Source: Nitrogeniibacter mangrovi (GTDB taxonomy: Bacteria; Pseudomonadota; Gammaproteobacteria; Burkholderiales; Rhodocyclaceae). Taken from it: DNA of 64,000 bases. The notes beneath the pieces were generated by a model. The model was not told the DNA's origin. It saw nothing but the letters and a program-made list of their open reading frames with translations, and did not search any database. Positions within the stretch are counted from its first letter, which is position 1; every line of letters starts with the position of its first letter. Below, piece by piece: positions 27,065 through 37,615 of the stretch. Position numbers and translations under genes: made by a program. The DNA is taken from contig NZ_CP048836.1 of assembly GCF_010983895.1 (NCBI RefSeq), positions 1,798,001 to 1,862,000 on the forward strand. Direction: 5' to 3'.

Positions 27065-29128
27065 TCATCTGCCTTCGCGGCTGGCGCCGAGCACGCCGCG
27101 CAGCGCCTCTTCGAGCTGGGCGCGATCGAAGGGCTTGGCCAGCACCGCGGTGCGCAGGTCGTCGTCGGGGCGTCCGCGCTGGCGTTCGCCGTAGCCGCTC
27201 ATGAGCAGCAGCGGCAGCTCGGGGCGCAGCCGGCGCACGAAGCGCGCCAGCGCGTGGCCGTCCATGCCGCCGGGCATGACCACGTCGCTGAGCACCGCGC
27301 CGATGGCGGGGACGCGCTCGATCATGTCGGCCGCTTCGTGCCCGCTTTCCGCTTCGAGCACATGGCAGCCCAGCGCCGCCAGCTGCTTGCGCACCACCTT
27401 GCGCACCTCGGCCTGATCCTCGACCAGCAGCACCAGCGCGCCTTCCAGGGGCGCGTGTGCGGCATCGCCGGCGTCTGCCCCGGCCCGATGCGCGTCGCCC
27501 AGATACGGCAGCAGCAGGGCGACCGTGGTGCCCACCGCCTGACGGCTGCGGATGCGCACCGCGCCATGCGACTGCTTGATGAAGCCATACACCATCGACA
27601 GGCCCAGGCCGCTGCCGAGGCCGAAGCGCTTGGTGGTGAAGAAGGGCTCGAACACGCGCGCCAGGATGCTGCCGTCCATGCCGGTGCCGTTGTCGGTGAC
27701 CGCGATCTGCACATAGTCGCCGGCCGGCACCTCCAGGTCGTCGGCGGTCGAGCCCTCGAGCGCTTGCAGCGAGCACTCGATGTCGATGCGCCCGCCGTTG
27801 GGCATGGCATCGCGGGCGTTGAGCGCCAGGTTGAGCACCGCGCTCTGGAGCTGATGCGGGTCGGCGCGGGTGAACAGGTCGTCGTCCTGGGAGCGGGTGC
27901 TGACCTGGATCGCGCGCGGCACCGAGCGGCGGATCAGGCGGGCGATGTCGAGCACCAGCGCATTGACCTCCACCTCGCTCGGCTCGTTCGATTGCTGGCG
28001 CGAGAAGGTGAGCAGGCGCCGGATCAGGGCGGCGCCGCCTTCGGCCGCGCTCATGGCGGGCAGCGCGAATTCGTCGATGCGGGGCTCGTCGGGCCACGCG
28101 TCGCGCAGCCCGGTGAGGTTGCCCATGATCACCGTGAGCATGTTGTTGAAGTCGTGGGCGAGCCCGCCGGTGAGCTGGCCGATGGCTTCCATCTTCTGCG
28201 CATGGACGAGCGCGTTCTGGGTGCGCCGTTGTTCGGTGATGTCCACCGAATGGACGAAACAGCCGATCACCTCCCCCTCGGGCGAGACCTCGGGCAGCAG
28301 GGTGCTGCGGGCGAACACCCGGCTGCCGTCCGGCCCCGGCTTGCTGTATTCGTAGGTCACCTCGGCGCCCGCCAGCGCCGCGCGGATGTGCGGGTCCAGC
28401 GACTCGGCCAGCGCGGTGCCGATGACCTCGGGAATGGGGCGGTCGGTCATCGCCTCGACGCTCAGCTCGAACCATTCGGCGTAGCGCTTGTTGGCGTAGC
28501 GATAGATCCGCGTGCGGTCGAAATAGGCGATGTGGGCGGGGATGGTGTCGGTGATCAGGCGCAGCCGCGATTCGCTGTGGCGCAGCGCCGCCGAGATGCG
28601 CTGGTTGCGCGCCAGCGCTTCGCGCAACTCGCGGTTGGCATCGGTCAGCGCTTCGGTGCGCTCGGCGATGTGGGCCTCCAGCTCGGCCTGGTGGCGGTCG
28701 TGGCGGGCGCGCTGGCGCTCGGTTTCGGTGATGTCCGAATACAGGGTGATGAAGCCGGCGTGCGGCAGCGGAAAGCCGCGGATCAGCAGCAAGGTGCCGT
28801 CGGGGCGCTGCCGGCGTGTCTCGTGGGAGCGGAAGGCCCCGGCGTCGGCGACGCGCCGGGCGACCAGGGTGTCCACATCGCCGGGGCCGTACTCGCCGCG
28901 CTCGGCGTTGTAGCGGATGAAGGCCTCGAAGGGCGTGCCGGGCGCGGCCAGGGTGTCGGGAAAACCGAGCAGGTCGAGGAAGGCCCGGTTGCAGGTGATC
29001 AGGCGCAGATCGGCGTCGAACAGGGTGACGCCTTCGGAGATGTGGTCGAGCGCGGCCGAGACCATCTCGCGATAGCGGCGGTCGCTCACGGGGCGGGTCG
29101 GTGCGGCCTGGCGCAGGGGCTCGGGCAT
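27065..29128 (-). CDS. PAS-domain hybrid sensor histidine kinase
   Basis: This 687-residue kinase has no membrane segment, so it is probably cytoplasmic. Two PAS domains (about 20-140 and 185-300) are joined by a coiled coil. A HisKA region with His325 in GGLAHDFNNML follows, then a HATPase domain and a C-terminal receiver with the acceptor aspartate in LSDVVMPGGMDG. The C-terminal receiver suggests internal control of phosphotransfer to the adjacent response regulator. Intracellular redox, light or small-molecule sensing through PAS is likely, but no cofactor-binding residues could be assigned. Confidence 0.88.
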   Translation of the reverse strand: MPEPLRQAAPTRPVSDRRYREMVSAALDHISEGVTLFDADLRLITCNRAFLDLLGFPDTLAAPGTPFEAFIRYNAERGEYGPGDVDTLVARRVADAGAFRSHETRRQRPDGTLLLIRGFPLPHAGFITLYSDITETERQRARHDRHQAELEAHIAERTEALTDANRELREALARNQRISAALRHSESRLRLITDTIPAHIAYFDRTRIYRYANKRYAEWFELSVEAMTDRPIPEVIGTALAESLDPHIRAALAGAEVTYEYSKPGPDGSRVFARSTLLPEVSPEGEVIGCFVHSVDITEQRRTQNALVHAQKMEAIGQLTGGLAHDFNNMLTVIMGNLTGLRDAWPDEPRIDEFALPAMSAAEGGAALIRRLLTFSRQQSNEPSEVEVNALVLDIARLIRRSVPRAIQVSTRSQDDDLFTRADPHQLQSAVLNLALNARDAMPNGGRIDIECSLQALEGSTADDLEVPAGDYVQIAVTDNGTGMDGSILARVFEPFFTTKRFGLGSGLGLSMVYGFIKQSHGAVRIRSRQAVGTTVALLLPYLGDAHRAGADAGDAAHAPLEGALVLLVEDQAEVRKVVRKQLAALGCHVLEAESGHEAADMIERVPAIGAVLSDVVMPGGMDGHALARFVRRLRPELPLLLMSGYGERQRGRPDDDLRTAVLAKPFDRAQLEEALRGVLGASREGR

Positions 29129-29328
29129 GGTCGGGTCGGGGCTCGGGTCGATCCTTCCGATTCTAGCGCCTCGGCGTGCCCGGGTCGGGGGCGGACAACA
29201 TTCAGTACATTTCGCGCAAATTCACGACAAGGTGTTTTGCCACGCTTGCCGCCATTCGCCAAAAAGAGCGAGCGCGACCGACTCGCCGGCGCCATACCAC
29301 GACAACCATCATATCGAGGGGGTAACAC

Positions 29329-30969
29329 ATGTCAGGCAATCCCTATACCCAGGGGCTGGAGAAGAATGCCGCCAACTACGCGGCGCTCACGCCGCTGAGC
29401 TTCATCGAACGTTCCGCCAGCGTCTACCCGGCGCGGACCAGCGTGGTGCATGGCGCGCGCCGATTCACCTGGTCGGAAACCTACGATCGCTGCCGCCGCC
29501 TGGCCAGCGCCCTGGCGGCGCGCGGCATCGGCAAGGGCGACACCGTGGCGGTGATGCTGCCCAACGTGCCGGCCATGTTCGAGGCCCATTTCGGCGTGCC
29601 CATGATCGGCGCCGTGCTCAACACCCTCAACACCCGCCTCGATGCGGAAGCCATCGCGTTCATGCTCGGCCATGGCGAAGCGAAGGTGCTGATCACCGAT
29701 CCGGAATTCGCCGGCGTGATCGGCCAGGCGCTCGAGTTGCTCGACGGGCCGAAACCGCTGGTGATCGACGCCCTCGATCCGGAGTACCCGGGCACCGACC
29801 GGCTCGGCGAGATCGAATACGAGGCGTTCATCGCCGACGGCAAGGCCGATTTCGCCTGGCAGAGCCCGGCGGACGAGTGGGACGCCATCGCGCTCAACTA
29901 CACCTCCGGCACCACCGGCAACCCGAAAGGGGTGGTCTATCATCACCGCGGCGCCTACCTGAACGCGGCCTCCAACATCATCAGCTGGGGCATGCCGCAG
30001 CACGCGGTCTATCTGTGGACGCTGCCCATGTTCCACTGCAACGGCTGGTGCTTTCCCTGGACCATGGCGGCCAACGCGGGCATCAACGTGTGTCTGCGCA
30101 AGGTGGACCCGGCGCTCATCTTCGAGCTGATCCGCCGCCACAAGGTGACCCACATGTGCGGCGCGCCCATCGTGTACGGCATGCTCATCAACGCGCCCGA
30201 GCCGCTGCGCGAGGGCATCGAGCACACCGTGAGCGGCCTCATCGCCGGTGCCGCGCCACCGGCCGCCATCATCGAAGGCGCCGAGCGCATGGGCTTCGAC
30301 ATCACCCATGTGTATGGCCTGACCGAAACCTACGGCCCGGCCTCGGTGTGCGCCAAGCACCCCGAGTGGGACCGCCTGCCCATCGACCAGCGCGCCGAGC
30401 GCAACGGCCGCCAGGGCGTGCGCTACCACATGCAGGAAGCCATCACCGTGATGGATCCGCTCACCATGACCGAGGTGCCCGCCGATGGCGAGACCATGGG
30501 CGAGATCATGTTCCGCGGCAACATCGTCATGAAGGGCTACCTCAAGAACGAGAGGGCCTCGACCGAAGCCTTCGCCGGCGGCTGGTTCCACACCGGCGAT
30601 CTGGCGGTGCTGCATCCGGACGGCTACGTGAAGATCAAGGACCGCTCCAAGGACGTGATCATCTCCGGCGGCGAGAACATCTCCTCGCTGGAGGTGGAAG
30701 AGGCGCTGTACCGGCATCCGGCGGTGCTCACCGCGGCGGTAGTGGCCCGGCCCGACGACAAGTGGGGCGAGGTGCCGGCGGCCTACATCGAGGTGAAGGA
30801 GGGCGCTGACGTGACGGCCGCCGACATCATCGCGCACTGCCGTGCCCATCTGGCGCGCTACAAGGTGCCCAAGCACATCGAGTTCTGCGTGCTGCCCAAG
30901 ACCTCCACCGGCAAGATCCAGAAGTTTGTCCTGCGCGAGCAGGCCAAGAGCAGCGCGGCCATCGGCTGA
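29329..30969 (+). CDS. Acyl-CoA synthetase (AMP-forming), DmdB/AlkK-like
   Basis: This 546-residue ANL-superfamily ligase activates a carboxylic acid to its CoA ester via an acyl-adenylate. It shows the P-loop-like [13 protein letters not shown], the adenine motif YGLTETYGP, the hinge [15 protein letters not shown] and the C-terminal catalytic lysine in STGKIQKF. Relatives act on medium-chain or thioether-containing fatty acids such as methylmercaptopropionate. It precedes ETF-ubiquinone oxidoreductase by 13 bases, consistent with beta-oxidation-type metabolism of the activated acid. The substrate is not resolvable. Confidence 0.88.
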   Translation: MSGNPYTQGLEKNAANYAALTPLSFIERSASVYPARTSVVHGARRFTWSETYDRCRRLASALAARGIGKGDTVAVMLPNVPAMFEAHFGVPMIGAVLNTLNTRLDAEAIAFMLGHGEAKVLITDPEFAGVIGQALELLDGPKPLVIDALDPEYPGTDRLGEIEYEAFIADGKADFAWQSPADEWDAIALNYTSGTTGNPKGVVYHHRGAYLNAASNIISWGMPQHAVYLWTLPMFHCNGWCFPWTMAANAGINVCLRKVDPALIFELIRRHKVTHMCGAPIVYGMLINAPEPLREGIEHTVSGLIAGAAPPAAIIEGAERMGFDITHVYGLTETYGPASVCAKHPEWDRLPIDQRAERNGRQGVRYHMQEAITVMDPLTMTEVPADGETMGEIMFRGNIVMKGYLKNERASTEAFAGGWFHTGDLAVLHPDGYVKIKDRSKDVIISGGENISSLEVEEALYRHPAVLTAAVVARPDDKWGEVPAAYIEVKEGADVTAADIIAHCRAHLARYKVPKHIEFCVLPKTSTGKIQKFVLREQAKSSAAIG

Positions 30970-30982
30970 CGGGAGTTTCGCC

Positions 30983-32605
30983 ATGAGCCGCGAATCGATG
31001 GAATACGACGTGGTGATCGTCGGCGGCGGCCCCTCGGGGCTGTCCACCGCGATCCGCCTCAAGCAGCTGGCCGGCGACGCGCTGTCGGTGTGCCTGGTGG
31101 AGAAGGGTTCCGAGATCGGTGCCCACATCCTCTCCGGCGCGGTGATCGAGCCACGTGCGCTCGACGAGCTGATCCCCGACTGGAAGGACAAGGGCGCCCC
31201 CCTGGACACCCCGGTCACCGAGGATCGCTTCCTGTTCCTCACCGAAGGCAAGGCGCGCCGCCTGCCGACGCCGCCGCAGATGCACAACGCGGGCAACCAC
31301 ATCGCCAGCCTCGGCAACCTGTGCCGCTGGCTCGCCGAGCAGGCCGAGGCGCTGGGGGTCGAGATCTACCCCGGCTTCGCCGCCGCCGAAGTGCTCTACG
31401 ACGACACCGGTGCGGTGCGTGGCGTCGCCACCGGCGACATGGGCCTCACCCGCGACGGCACGCCCGGCCCCAACCACCAGCGTGGCATCGAGCTGCTGGC
31501 GCGCCAGACCGTGTTCTCCGAAGGCTGTCGCGGTTCGCTCACCCAGGGGCTGTTCGCGCGCTTCGACCTGCGTCGCGAGGCCGATCCGCAGACCTACGGC
31601 CTGGGCATCAAGGAGCTGTGGGAGATCGACCCGGCCCGACACCGGCCGGGCCTGACCGTGCACACCGTCGGCTGGCCGCTGGCCAGCGACACCTACGGCG
31701 GCTCCTTCCTCTATCACTGGGGCGAGAACCTGGTGTCGATCGGCTTCGTGGTCGGGCTGGACTACACCAACCCCCATCTGTCGCCCTACGAGGAATTCCA
31801 GCGCTTCAAGCATCACCCCGAGATCCGTGCACACCTCGAAGGCGGGCGGCGCATCTCCTACGGTGCCCGCGCCCTCAACGAGGGCGGCTTCCAGTCGCTG
31901 CCGAAACTCACCTTCCCCGGGGGGCTGCTGGTGGGCGACACCGCCGGCTTCCTCAACGTGCCCAAGATCAAGGGCACCCACATGGCGATGAAGTCCGGCA
32001 TCGAGGCGGCCGAGGCCCTGCACGCGCACCTGAGTGGGGATGGCGGGCAGGGGGCGGAGGTCACCGCCTACCCGGAGCGCCTCAAGGCCAGCTGGCTGTG
32101 GGACGAGCTGTACCGGGTGCGCAACGTGCGCCCGTCGTTCCGCTGGGGGCTGTGGGGTGGCATGGCCTATTCGGCGATCGACACCTGGCTGCTGCGCGGC
32201 CGGGCGCCGTGGACGCTGAAGAACCACGCCGACCACACGGCGCTGCGCAAGGCGTCCGAGTGCGCGCCCATCCATTACCCCAAGCCGGACGGCGTGATCA
32301 GCTTCGACCGGCTCGCCTCGGTGTTCATCTCGGCGACCAACCACGAGGAAGACCAGCCCTGCCATCTGCGCCTCAAGGACGCTTCGGTGCCGATCGCGAC
32401 CAACCTGGCCCTGTACGACGCACCCGAGCAGCGCTACTGCCCGGCCGGGGTGTACGAGGTCGTGCGCGAGGAGGCGGGCGCGCGGCTGCAGATCAACGCC
32501 CAGAACTGCCTGCACTGCAAGACCTGCGACATCAAGGATCCGACGCAGAACATCGACTGGACCGTCCCCGAAGGGGCGGGCGGGCCGAACTACCCGAACA
32601 TGTAA
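30983..32605 (+). CDS. Electron transfer flavoprotein-ubiquinone oxidoreductase
   Basis: This 540-residue enzyme takes electrons from reduced ETF, which is loaded by acyl-CoA dehydrogenases, and delivers them to ubiquinone. The N-terminal FAD dinucleotide motif [13 protein letters not shown] and the C-terminal [4Fe-4S] cysteines ([20 protein letters not shown]) are both complete, and length matches the bacterial family. It follows the acyl-CoA synthetase closely. ATG 30983 with GGGAG upstream is chosen over a long unsupported extension into the preceding gene. Confidence 0.95.
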   Translation: MSRESMEYDVVIVGGGPSGLSTAIRLKQLAGDALSVCLVEKGSEIGAHILSGAVIEPRALDELIPDWKDKGAPLDTPVTEDRFLFLTEGKARRLPTPPQMHNAGNHIASLGNLCRWLAEQAEALGVEIYPGFAAAEVLYDDTGAVRGVATGDMGLTRDGTPGPNHQRGIELLARQTVFSEGCRGSLTQGLFARFDLRREADPQTYGLGIKELWEIDPARHRPGLTVHTVGWPLASDTYGGSFLYHWGENLVSIGFVVGLDYTNPHLSPYEEFQRFKHHPEIRAHLEGGRRISYGARALNEGGFQSLPKLTFPGGLLVGDTAGFLNVPKIKGTHMAMKSGIEAAEALHAHLSGDGGQGAEVTAYPERLKASWLWDELYRVRNVRPSFRWGLWGGMAYSAIDTWLLRGRAPWTLKNHADHTALRKASECAPIHYPKPDGVISFDRLASVFISATNHEEDQPCHLRLKDASVPIATNLALYDAPEQRYCPAGVYEVVREEAGARLQINAQNCLHCKTCDIKDPTQNIDWTVPEGAGGPNYPNM

Positions 32606-32767
32606 GACCGCCCCGGCACGTCCGGGTACCGCGCCGGGCCGACGGGCCCGGGGCGCGGCCTGCGTGCGCGCGGTCGGCGGCGATGTCCGCCCGCCACAGA
32701 AACAAGCAGGGCGACCGCAGGTCGCCCGACAAACCGCCGAACAGGCACCAAACCAGAGGAGAAAGAC

Positions 32768-34201
32768 GTGGCATTGACGAGACAACCCGGGGGCGAGCAG
32801 CCCCACTGGCCGCTGGGGCCATTCAAGCTTCGCCTGCCCTTCATCCACTATCGCTGGGAGTACCCGGAGATGGTGCAGGGGCTCATCATGTTCGTGGTCG
32901 GCCTGGCCATGATTCCGCTGCTGCAGAAATACCTGGGCATGCCCTATGAGGCGGCGCTCGCCTTCTGCGTGGTCGCCGGTGTCGGCTACATGCTGCCGGC
33001 CCTGCTCGGGGTGCCGCTGGTGCCGGGCTGGATCACGCCGGCCATTCCGGTCGTGCTCCTGTTCCTGCAGGGGTTCGAGCCCGGGCCCGAGGCCATCAAG
33101 GCCATGTTCGCGCTGCAGATCGAGGTGACCCTGATCTTCCTCGTGCTTGGCATCACCGGCCTGGGCAACAAACTGGTGACGGTCATTCCCAATTCGCTCA
33201 AGTCGGGCATCATCATCGGCGCCGGCATCGCTGCCATGATGGGCGAGCTCAAGGCCGGCGGGCGCATCGACAACACCCCGGTGTCGCTCATCATCGGCTC
33301 CGTCGTCTGCGCCTACGTGCTGTTCTCGCTGTCGTTCAAGCGCATCCTCGAGACCAACACCCTGGCCAAGCGCATCTCCAACTTCGGCATGGTGCCGGGC
33401 ATGGTGCTGGCCATGCTGGTCGGCTGGGCCGTGGGCGAATACGCGCTGCCGGAGGTCCAGTGGGGCATCACCAAGCCCGACTTCGCGCTCATGTGGCAGT
33501 ACCTGGTGTTCAGCACCGGCATGCCCGACGCCAGCACCTTCATGCTCGCCATCCCCACCGCCATCATCGCCTACGTGATCGCCTTCGGCGACATCGTGGT
33601 CGGCTTCACCCTGGTCAAGCGGGTCGACCACCTGCGCAAGGACGAGCAGATCGACGACAGCGTCACCCGCGTGCATCTGGTCACCGCCATCCGCAACGCG
33701 CTACACGCCTTCCTCGCGCCGTGGCCGGGCCTGGCCGGGCCGCTGTGGACCGCCGCGCACGCCACCGTCGCCGAGCGCTACGCGCTGGGTCGCAAGGCCA
33801 TGGATTCGATCTTCAGCGGCGGCGGCACCTTCTGGATCACCGGCTTCATCGCCCTGTTCCTGCTGCCCCTGGTGAGCATCTTCAAGCCGGTGCTGCCCAT
33901 CGCGCTGTCGCTGACCCTGGTGCTCACCGCCTACATCTGCATCATGGTCGGCATGGAGGAGCTGAAGAACTCCACCGAGCGCGGCGTCGCCGGCATCGTC
34001 GCGGTGACCCTGGCGATGCCCGATCCCAAGTCCACCGTCTATGCGGTGGTGATCGGGCTGGTGCTGTACTTCCTCATCGAACGCGGCCATCACATCGGCA
34101 AGCGCGAGCAGGGCGACCTGAGCATCCTCGCCGACGCCACCGCCGATGTGCAGGCCGGCGATGCCCACGGGCGCAGCGCCGCCGGCGCACCCGCCCGCTG
34201 A
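32768..34201 (+). CDS. Multi-pass permease, NCS2/SulP-like
   Basis: This 477-residue membrane protein has about 12 predicted helices. Motifs such as VIPNSLKSGIIIGAGIAAMMGE resemble the central helices of nucleobase (NCS2) and sulphate (SulP) permeases, but the diagnostic NCS2 substrate motif is not evident and no STAS domain follows. The substrate is therefore unassigned. Being next to molybdenum-cofactor genes invites an oxyanion or purine guess, but a terminator separates them. GTG 32768 follows AGGAGAAAGAC. Confidence 0.65.
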   Translation: MALTRQPGGEQPHWPLGPFKLRLPFIHYRWEYPEMVQGLIMFVVGLAMIPLLQKYLGMPYEAALAFCVVAGVGYMLPALLGVPLVPGWITPAIPVVLLFLQGFEPGPEAIKAMFALQIEVTLIFLVLGITGLGNKLVTVIPNSLKSGIIIGAGIAAMMGELKAGGRIDNTPVSLIIGSVVCAYVLFSLSFKRILETNTLAKRISNFGMVPGMVLAMLVGWAVGEYALPEVQWGITKPDFALMWQYLVFSTGMPDASTFMLAIPTAIIAYVIAFGDIVVGFTLVKRVDHLRKDEQIDDSVTRVHLVTAIRNALHAFLAPWPGLAGPLWTAAHATVAERYALGRKAMDSIFSGGGTFWITGFIALFLLPLVSIFKPVLPIALSLTLVLTAYICIMVGMEELKNSTERGVAGIVAVTLAMPDPKSTVYAVVIGLVLYFLIERGHHIGKREQGDLSILADATADVQAGDAHGRSAAGAPAR

Positions 34202-34255
34202 GGCCCAAGGCGGCGCTTGCGCGTCGCCACCGAACCCTCCCTCGATTCGAGGTTT

Positions 34256-34284
34256 GCGGCGCCCCTTCGGCGCCGCCTTTTTTT
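34256..34284 (+). terminator. Rho-independent terminator after permease
   Basis: GCGGCGCC and GGCGCCGC pair around a 5-base loop, followed by C and seven T. Confidence 0.9.
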
Positions 34285-34358
34285 GCCCGGCCTCAAGACG
34301 CATCCGGTGCGCTTCGCGGTATCCTTGGTCATCTACAGGACCGTAAGGGCGTTTCGCG

Positions 34359-34862
34359 TTGAAGGTATTCGGCATTGCCGGTTTTTCCGGCTCGGGCAAG
34401 ACCACGCTCATCGAGCAGCTCATTCCCGTGTTGCGCGAGGGGGGCTTGACCGTCTCGGTCATCAAGCACACCCACCACCGTTTCGACCTCGATCGCCCGG
34501 GCAAGGACTCGTGGCGCCATCGCGAGGCCGGTGCCGAGGAGGTGCTGATCCTCTCCTCCGACCGCTGGGTGCTGATGCACGAGTTGCGCGGCGCCCCCGA
34601 GCCCACGCTCGAGGCGCAGCTGAGCATCATGTCCGATGTGGACCTGGTGCTCATCGAGGGCTTCAAGGCGGCGCCGGTGCCCAAGGTCGAGGTGCATCGG
34701 CCGGCCAGCGGCAAGACGCCGCTGTGGCAGGAGAACCCGCATGTGGTCGCGGTGGCGACCGACGCGCCGATCGACACCCCGTTGCCCACGCTCGACCTGA
34801 ACGACCCCAGGGCCATCGCCCGGTTCATTCTCGATTACGACATGAAGGCATTCACCCCATGA
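34359..34862 (+). CDS. mobB: Molybdopterin-guanine dinucleotide biosynthesis protein B
   Basis: This 167-residue P-loop GTPase-like protein assists attachment of GMP to molybdopterin. The Walker A motif is GFSGSGKTTL, followed by SVIKHTHHRFDLDRPGKDS and a typical LVLIEGFK segment. It appears to start at TTG 34359, since no in-frame ATG lies upstream of the P-loop. The stop overlaps the moeA start as ATGA. It heads a four-gene molybdenum-cofactor operon. Confidence 0.9.
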   Translation: MKVFGIAGFSGSGKTTLIEQLIPVLREGGLTVSVIKHTHHRFDLDRPGKDSWRHREAGAEEVLILSSDRWVLMHELRGAPEPTLEAQLSIMSDVDLVLIEGFKAAPVPKVEVHRPASGKTPLWQENPHVVAVATDAPIDTPLPTLDLNDPRAIARFILDYDMKAFTP

Positions 34863-36058
34863 GTCTGCTCAGTTTTACCGAAGCGCGCGACACGCTGCTC
34901 GCGCGTGCCCGTCCGGTGACCGGCACCGAGCTGGTCGGCACCCTGACCGCCGCCGGCCGCGTGCTCGCCGAACCGGTGCGCTCCGGGCTCAATGTGCCGC
35001 CGATGGACAATTCCTCCATGGACGGCTACGCCGTGCGCTGCGCCGACGTCACCGCCACCGGCACCCGCCTGCGGGTCGCCCAGCGCATTCCCGCCGGTTC
35101 GGTGGGCCATGCGCTCGAGCCGGGCACCGCGGCGCGCATCTTCACCGGCGCCCCGGTTCCCGAGGGCGCCGACGCCATCGTGATGCAGGAGCTCACCGAG
35201 CGCGACGGCGACGACGTGATCATCAACCAGGTGCCGCGTCCCGGCGAATGGATCCGCTTGCTCGGCGAGGACATCCGCGACGGCGCCGAGATCCTCGCCG
35301 CCGGCACCCGCCTGCGGGCGCAGGAGAGCGGGCTGGCCGCCTCGGTCGGCGTGCCCGCGGTGTCGGTGCATCGCCGTCTCAAGGTGGCCATCTTCTTCAC
35401 TGGCGACGAGCTGGTGATGCCGGGCGAGCCGCTGCACGAGGGCGCCATCTACAACTCCAACCGCTTCGTGCTCAATGCGCTGCTCACGCGCATGGGCTGC
35501 GAGGTGACCGACCTGGGCATCGTGCGCGACACGCTCGAGGACACCCGCGCCGCGCTGCGCAGCGCGGCCCAGGGGCACGACGTGATCATCACCTCCGGCG
35601 GCGTGTCGGTGGGCGAAGAGGACCATGTGAAACCGGCGGTCGAAGCGGAAGGCTCGCTCGACCTGTGGAACATCGCCATCAAGCCGGGCAAGCCGCTGGC
35701 CTATGGGTCGGTCGGCGAGGCCGCCTTCATCGGCCTGCCGGGCAACCCGGTGTCCACCTTCGTGACCTTCCTGCTGCTGGTGCGCCCCTTCCTGCTGCGC
35801 TGCCAGGGGGTGGCCGAGGTGCTGCCCAGGCCACTGCAGCTGCGGGCCGATTTCGACTGGCTCAAGCCGATCCGCCGGCGCGAGTTCCTGCGCGTGCGCG
35901 TCAACGCCGAGGGCGGGCTCGACCTGTTCCCCAACCAGGGCTCCGGTGTGCTCACCTCCACCAGCTGGGCCGACGGGCTCGCTGAAGTGGCACCCGAAGT
36001 GCCCATCCGCCGCGGCGAGATGGTGCCGTACCATGCCTTTTCCGATCTGATGGACTGA
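34859..36058 (+). CDS. moeA: Molybdopterin molybdenumtransferase
   Basis: This 399-residue MoeA inserts molybdate into adenylated molybdopterin. The N-terminal region has PPMDNSSMDGYAVR, and the MoCF-binding core has SGGVSVGEEDHVKP and GLPGNPVSTFVTF. Length is standard. It overlaps mobB by four bases and is followed after four bases by moaD, so translation is probably coupled. Confidence 0.95.
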   Translation: MSLLSFTEARDTLLARARPVTGTELVGTLTAAGRVLAEPVRSGLNVPPMDNSSMDGYAVRCADVTATGTRLRVAQRIPAGSVGHALEPGTAARIFTGAPVPEGADAIVMQELTERDGDDVIINQVPRPGEWIRLLGEDIRDGAEILAAGTRLRAQESGLAASVGVPAVSVHRRLKVAIFFTGDELVMPGEPLHEGAIYNSNRFVLNALLTRMGCEVTDLGIVRDTLEDTRAALRSAAQGHDVIITSGGVSVGEEDHVKPAVEAEGSLDLWNIAIKPGKPLAYGSVGEAAFIGLPGNPVSTFVTFLLLVRPFLLRCQGVAEVLPRPLQLRADFDWLKPIRRREFLRVRVNAEGGLDLFPNQGSGVLTSTSWADGLAEVAPEVPIRRGEMVPYHAFSDLMD

Positions 36059-36062
36059 TGTG

Positions 36063-36317
36063 ATGAGTATCGAGCTGCGCTATTTTGCGAGCCTGCGCGA
36101 AGCCCTCGGGCAGGCGGACGAAACGCTGGAACTGCCCGCCGGGGTGGACACGGTCGGCGCCCTTCGCGCCCACCTGGCCGCCCGTGGCGAAACCTGGGCC
36201 CGCCTGGCGCCGGGGCACAACGTGCGCGCCGCGGTGAACCATGCCATGGTGGGTGACGACGCGGCGGTGCAGGGGGGCGACGAAGTGGCCTTCTTCCCGC
36301 CGGTGACCGGAGGCTGA
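36063..36317 (+). CDS. moaD: Molybdopterin synthase sulphur carrier subunit
   Basis: The 84-residue ubiquitin-like protein ends in the diagnostic TGG, which is adenylated and thiocarboxylated to carry sulphur into molybdopterin. LRYFASLREALG is the typical N-terminus. ATG 36063 is preferred over the adjacent GTG at 36060. One base separates it from moaE. Confidence 0.94.
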   Translation: MSIELRYFASLREALGQADETLELPAGVDTVGALRAHLAARGETWARLAPGHNVRAAVNHAMVGDDAAVQGGDEVAFFPPVTGG

Positions 36318-36318
36318 G

Positions 36319-36783
36319 ATGCGTACGATCAAGGTGCAGGAAGCGGATTTCGATGGGGGCGCGCTGACCCGCGCGCTGGGCGCCGGGCGCACCGACGTGG
36401 GCGCGGTCGCCACCTTCACCGGGCTGGTGCGCGGGGCGAGCGACGGCGTCGAGGAAATGACCCTGGAGCACTACCCGGGCATGACCGAGCAGTCGCTGGG
36501 CGAGATCGTCGAGCAGGCCGAACGGCGCTGGCAGGTGCTCGGCGTCACCGTCATCCACCGGGTCGGTGCGCTCAAGCCGGGTGACCAGATCGTCTATGTG
36601 GGCGTGGCCTCCGCGCACCGGGGCGATGCCTTCGCCGCGTGCGAGTTCATCATGGACTACCTCAAGACCCGCGCGCCGTTCTGGAAGAAGGAGACCACCG
36701 TCGACGGCACGCGCTGGGTCGACGCCCGCGACACCGACGATGCGGCCGCCGCGCGCTGGGAGGATGTGGAGATGCGGCGCTGA
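36319..36783 (+). CDS. moaE: Molybdopterin synthase catalytic subunit
   Basis: This 154-residue large subunit works with MoaD to convert cPMP to molybdopterin. Family segments include FTGLVRG, LEHYPGMTE, HRVGALKPGD and the C-terminal KKETTVDGTRWVDA, which carries the catalytic lysine region. It is the last gene of the cofactor operon and converges on the phasin gene. Confidence 0.95.
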   Translation: MRTIKVQEADFDGGALTRALGAGRTDVGAVATFTGLVRGASDGVEEMTLEHYPGMTEQSLGEIVEQAERRWQVLGVTVIHRVGALKPGDQIVYVGVASAHRGDAFAACEFIMDYLKTRAPFWKKETTVDGTRWVDARDTDDAAAARWEDVEMRR

Positions 36784-36821
36784 CGCAGGGCCGGATTCAC
36801 GCGCGCATCGCAGCAACGAAA

Positions 36822-36843
36822 AAGGCGCCCCGAGGGGCGCCTT
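36822..36843. terminator. Shared terminator between moaE and phasin
   Basis: AAGGCGCCCC and GGGGCGCCTT form a 10-bp stem. Read on minus, it is followed by a T run, so it mainly ends the phasin transcript. Confidence 0.85.
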
Positions 36844-36872
36844 CGTCATGCGCGGGGTAGAGCGCGTCGGGC

Positions 36873-37400
36873 TTACTTGCGACGGGTCGTGGTGCGTTTG
36901 GCCGCAGCCGCGCCCATGTTGGTAAAGGCCTGCATGGCGTCGGTCGACGCCTTGGTCATCTGCTCGAAAGCGCTGCGGGCCGTGTCCATGGCGGTCTGGA
37001 TGGCGCCCATGGCGTTCTGGTCGGTGATCGGCATGCCGGCGAACATCTTGTTGAAGGTTTCGAACACGTCCTGGCCGCCGGAGGTCAGGGACTCGCTCAC
37101 CATCTTGCCGACTTCGGACTGCGACTGAGCCGCCACTTCGGCGATCTCGCGGGCGCAGGCGAGCATGCGCTCGGTGGTCGCCTGGGCATACTCGGTGCGG
37201 AGGCGGAGCATGTCCTGCGGATCCTTCACGCCGCTCAGGGCCTTGGCGTTGTTGACGCCGTCTTCGAACAGGGCCTTGGCCGTGGAGATCTGCAGTTCCA
37301 TGATGCGCTGCGAATTCTCGATGGACATCTCGGCCAGGCGCATGGCGGCCTCGATGTTCTTGCGCTGCAGTTCGTTGAATTGTTCGGTTTGCTTGCTCAT
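36873..37400 (-). CDS. Phasin family protein
   Basis: The 175-residue phasin coats intracellular polyhydroxyalkanoate granules. It is almost entirely helical, with amphipathic stretches (QFNELQRKNIEAAMRLAE) and a basic alanine-rich C-terminus (AAAKRTTTRRK). ATG 37400 follows GGAGGAACCAC. A palindromic site resembling the operator of the PHA regulator PhaR lies about 170 bases upstream, which fits PHA-responsive control. It shares its upstream region divergently with clpB. Confidence 0.9.
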   Translation of the reverse strand: MSKQTEQFNELQRKNIEAAMRLAEMSIENSQRIMELQISTAKALFEDGVNNAKALSGVKDPQDMLRLRTEYAQATTERMLACAREIAEVAAQSQSEVGKMVSESLTSGGQDVFETFNKMFAGMPITDQNAMGAIQTAMDTARSAFEQMTKASTDAMQAFTNMGAAAAKRTTTRRK

Positions 37401-37568
37401 GTGGTTCCTCCGCTCGCTCTTTGGATTCGGGAATCTTGCGTCGCCACTGCTGCGGTGAAGCAGATCGCCGTTCGGTATGCCAACTTTGATGCAACGATCG
37501 TCACGGTAACACATTGGTAAATCGGAAAATATTGAGCCAGATCATAAAGACCATATTTCAAACGGGTG

Positions 37569-37588
37569 TTTGTTGCATTGCAGCAACA
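37569..37588. promoter_or_regulatory. PhaR-like operator upstream of phasin
   Basis: An interrupted palindrome, TGTTGC-N-GCAACA in form, with a TGC-N3-GCA core, lies between the phasin and clpB genes. PhaR repressors bind TGC/GCA-type palindromes at phasin promoters. Seventeen of 20 bases recur at 61992-62011 upstream of the chemoreceptor gene. Confidence 0.6.
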
Positions 37589-37615
37589 CAATGCCTTCCC
37601 ATTTGCATCGCCTTG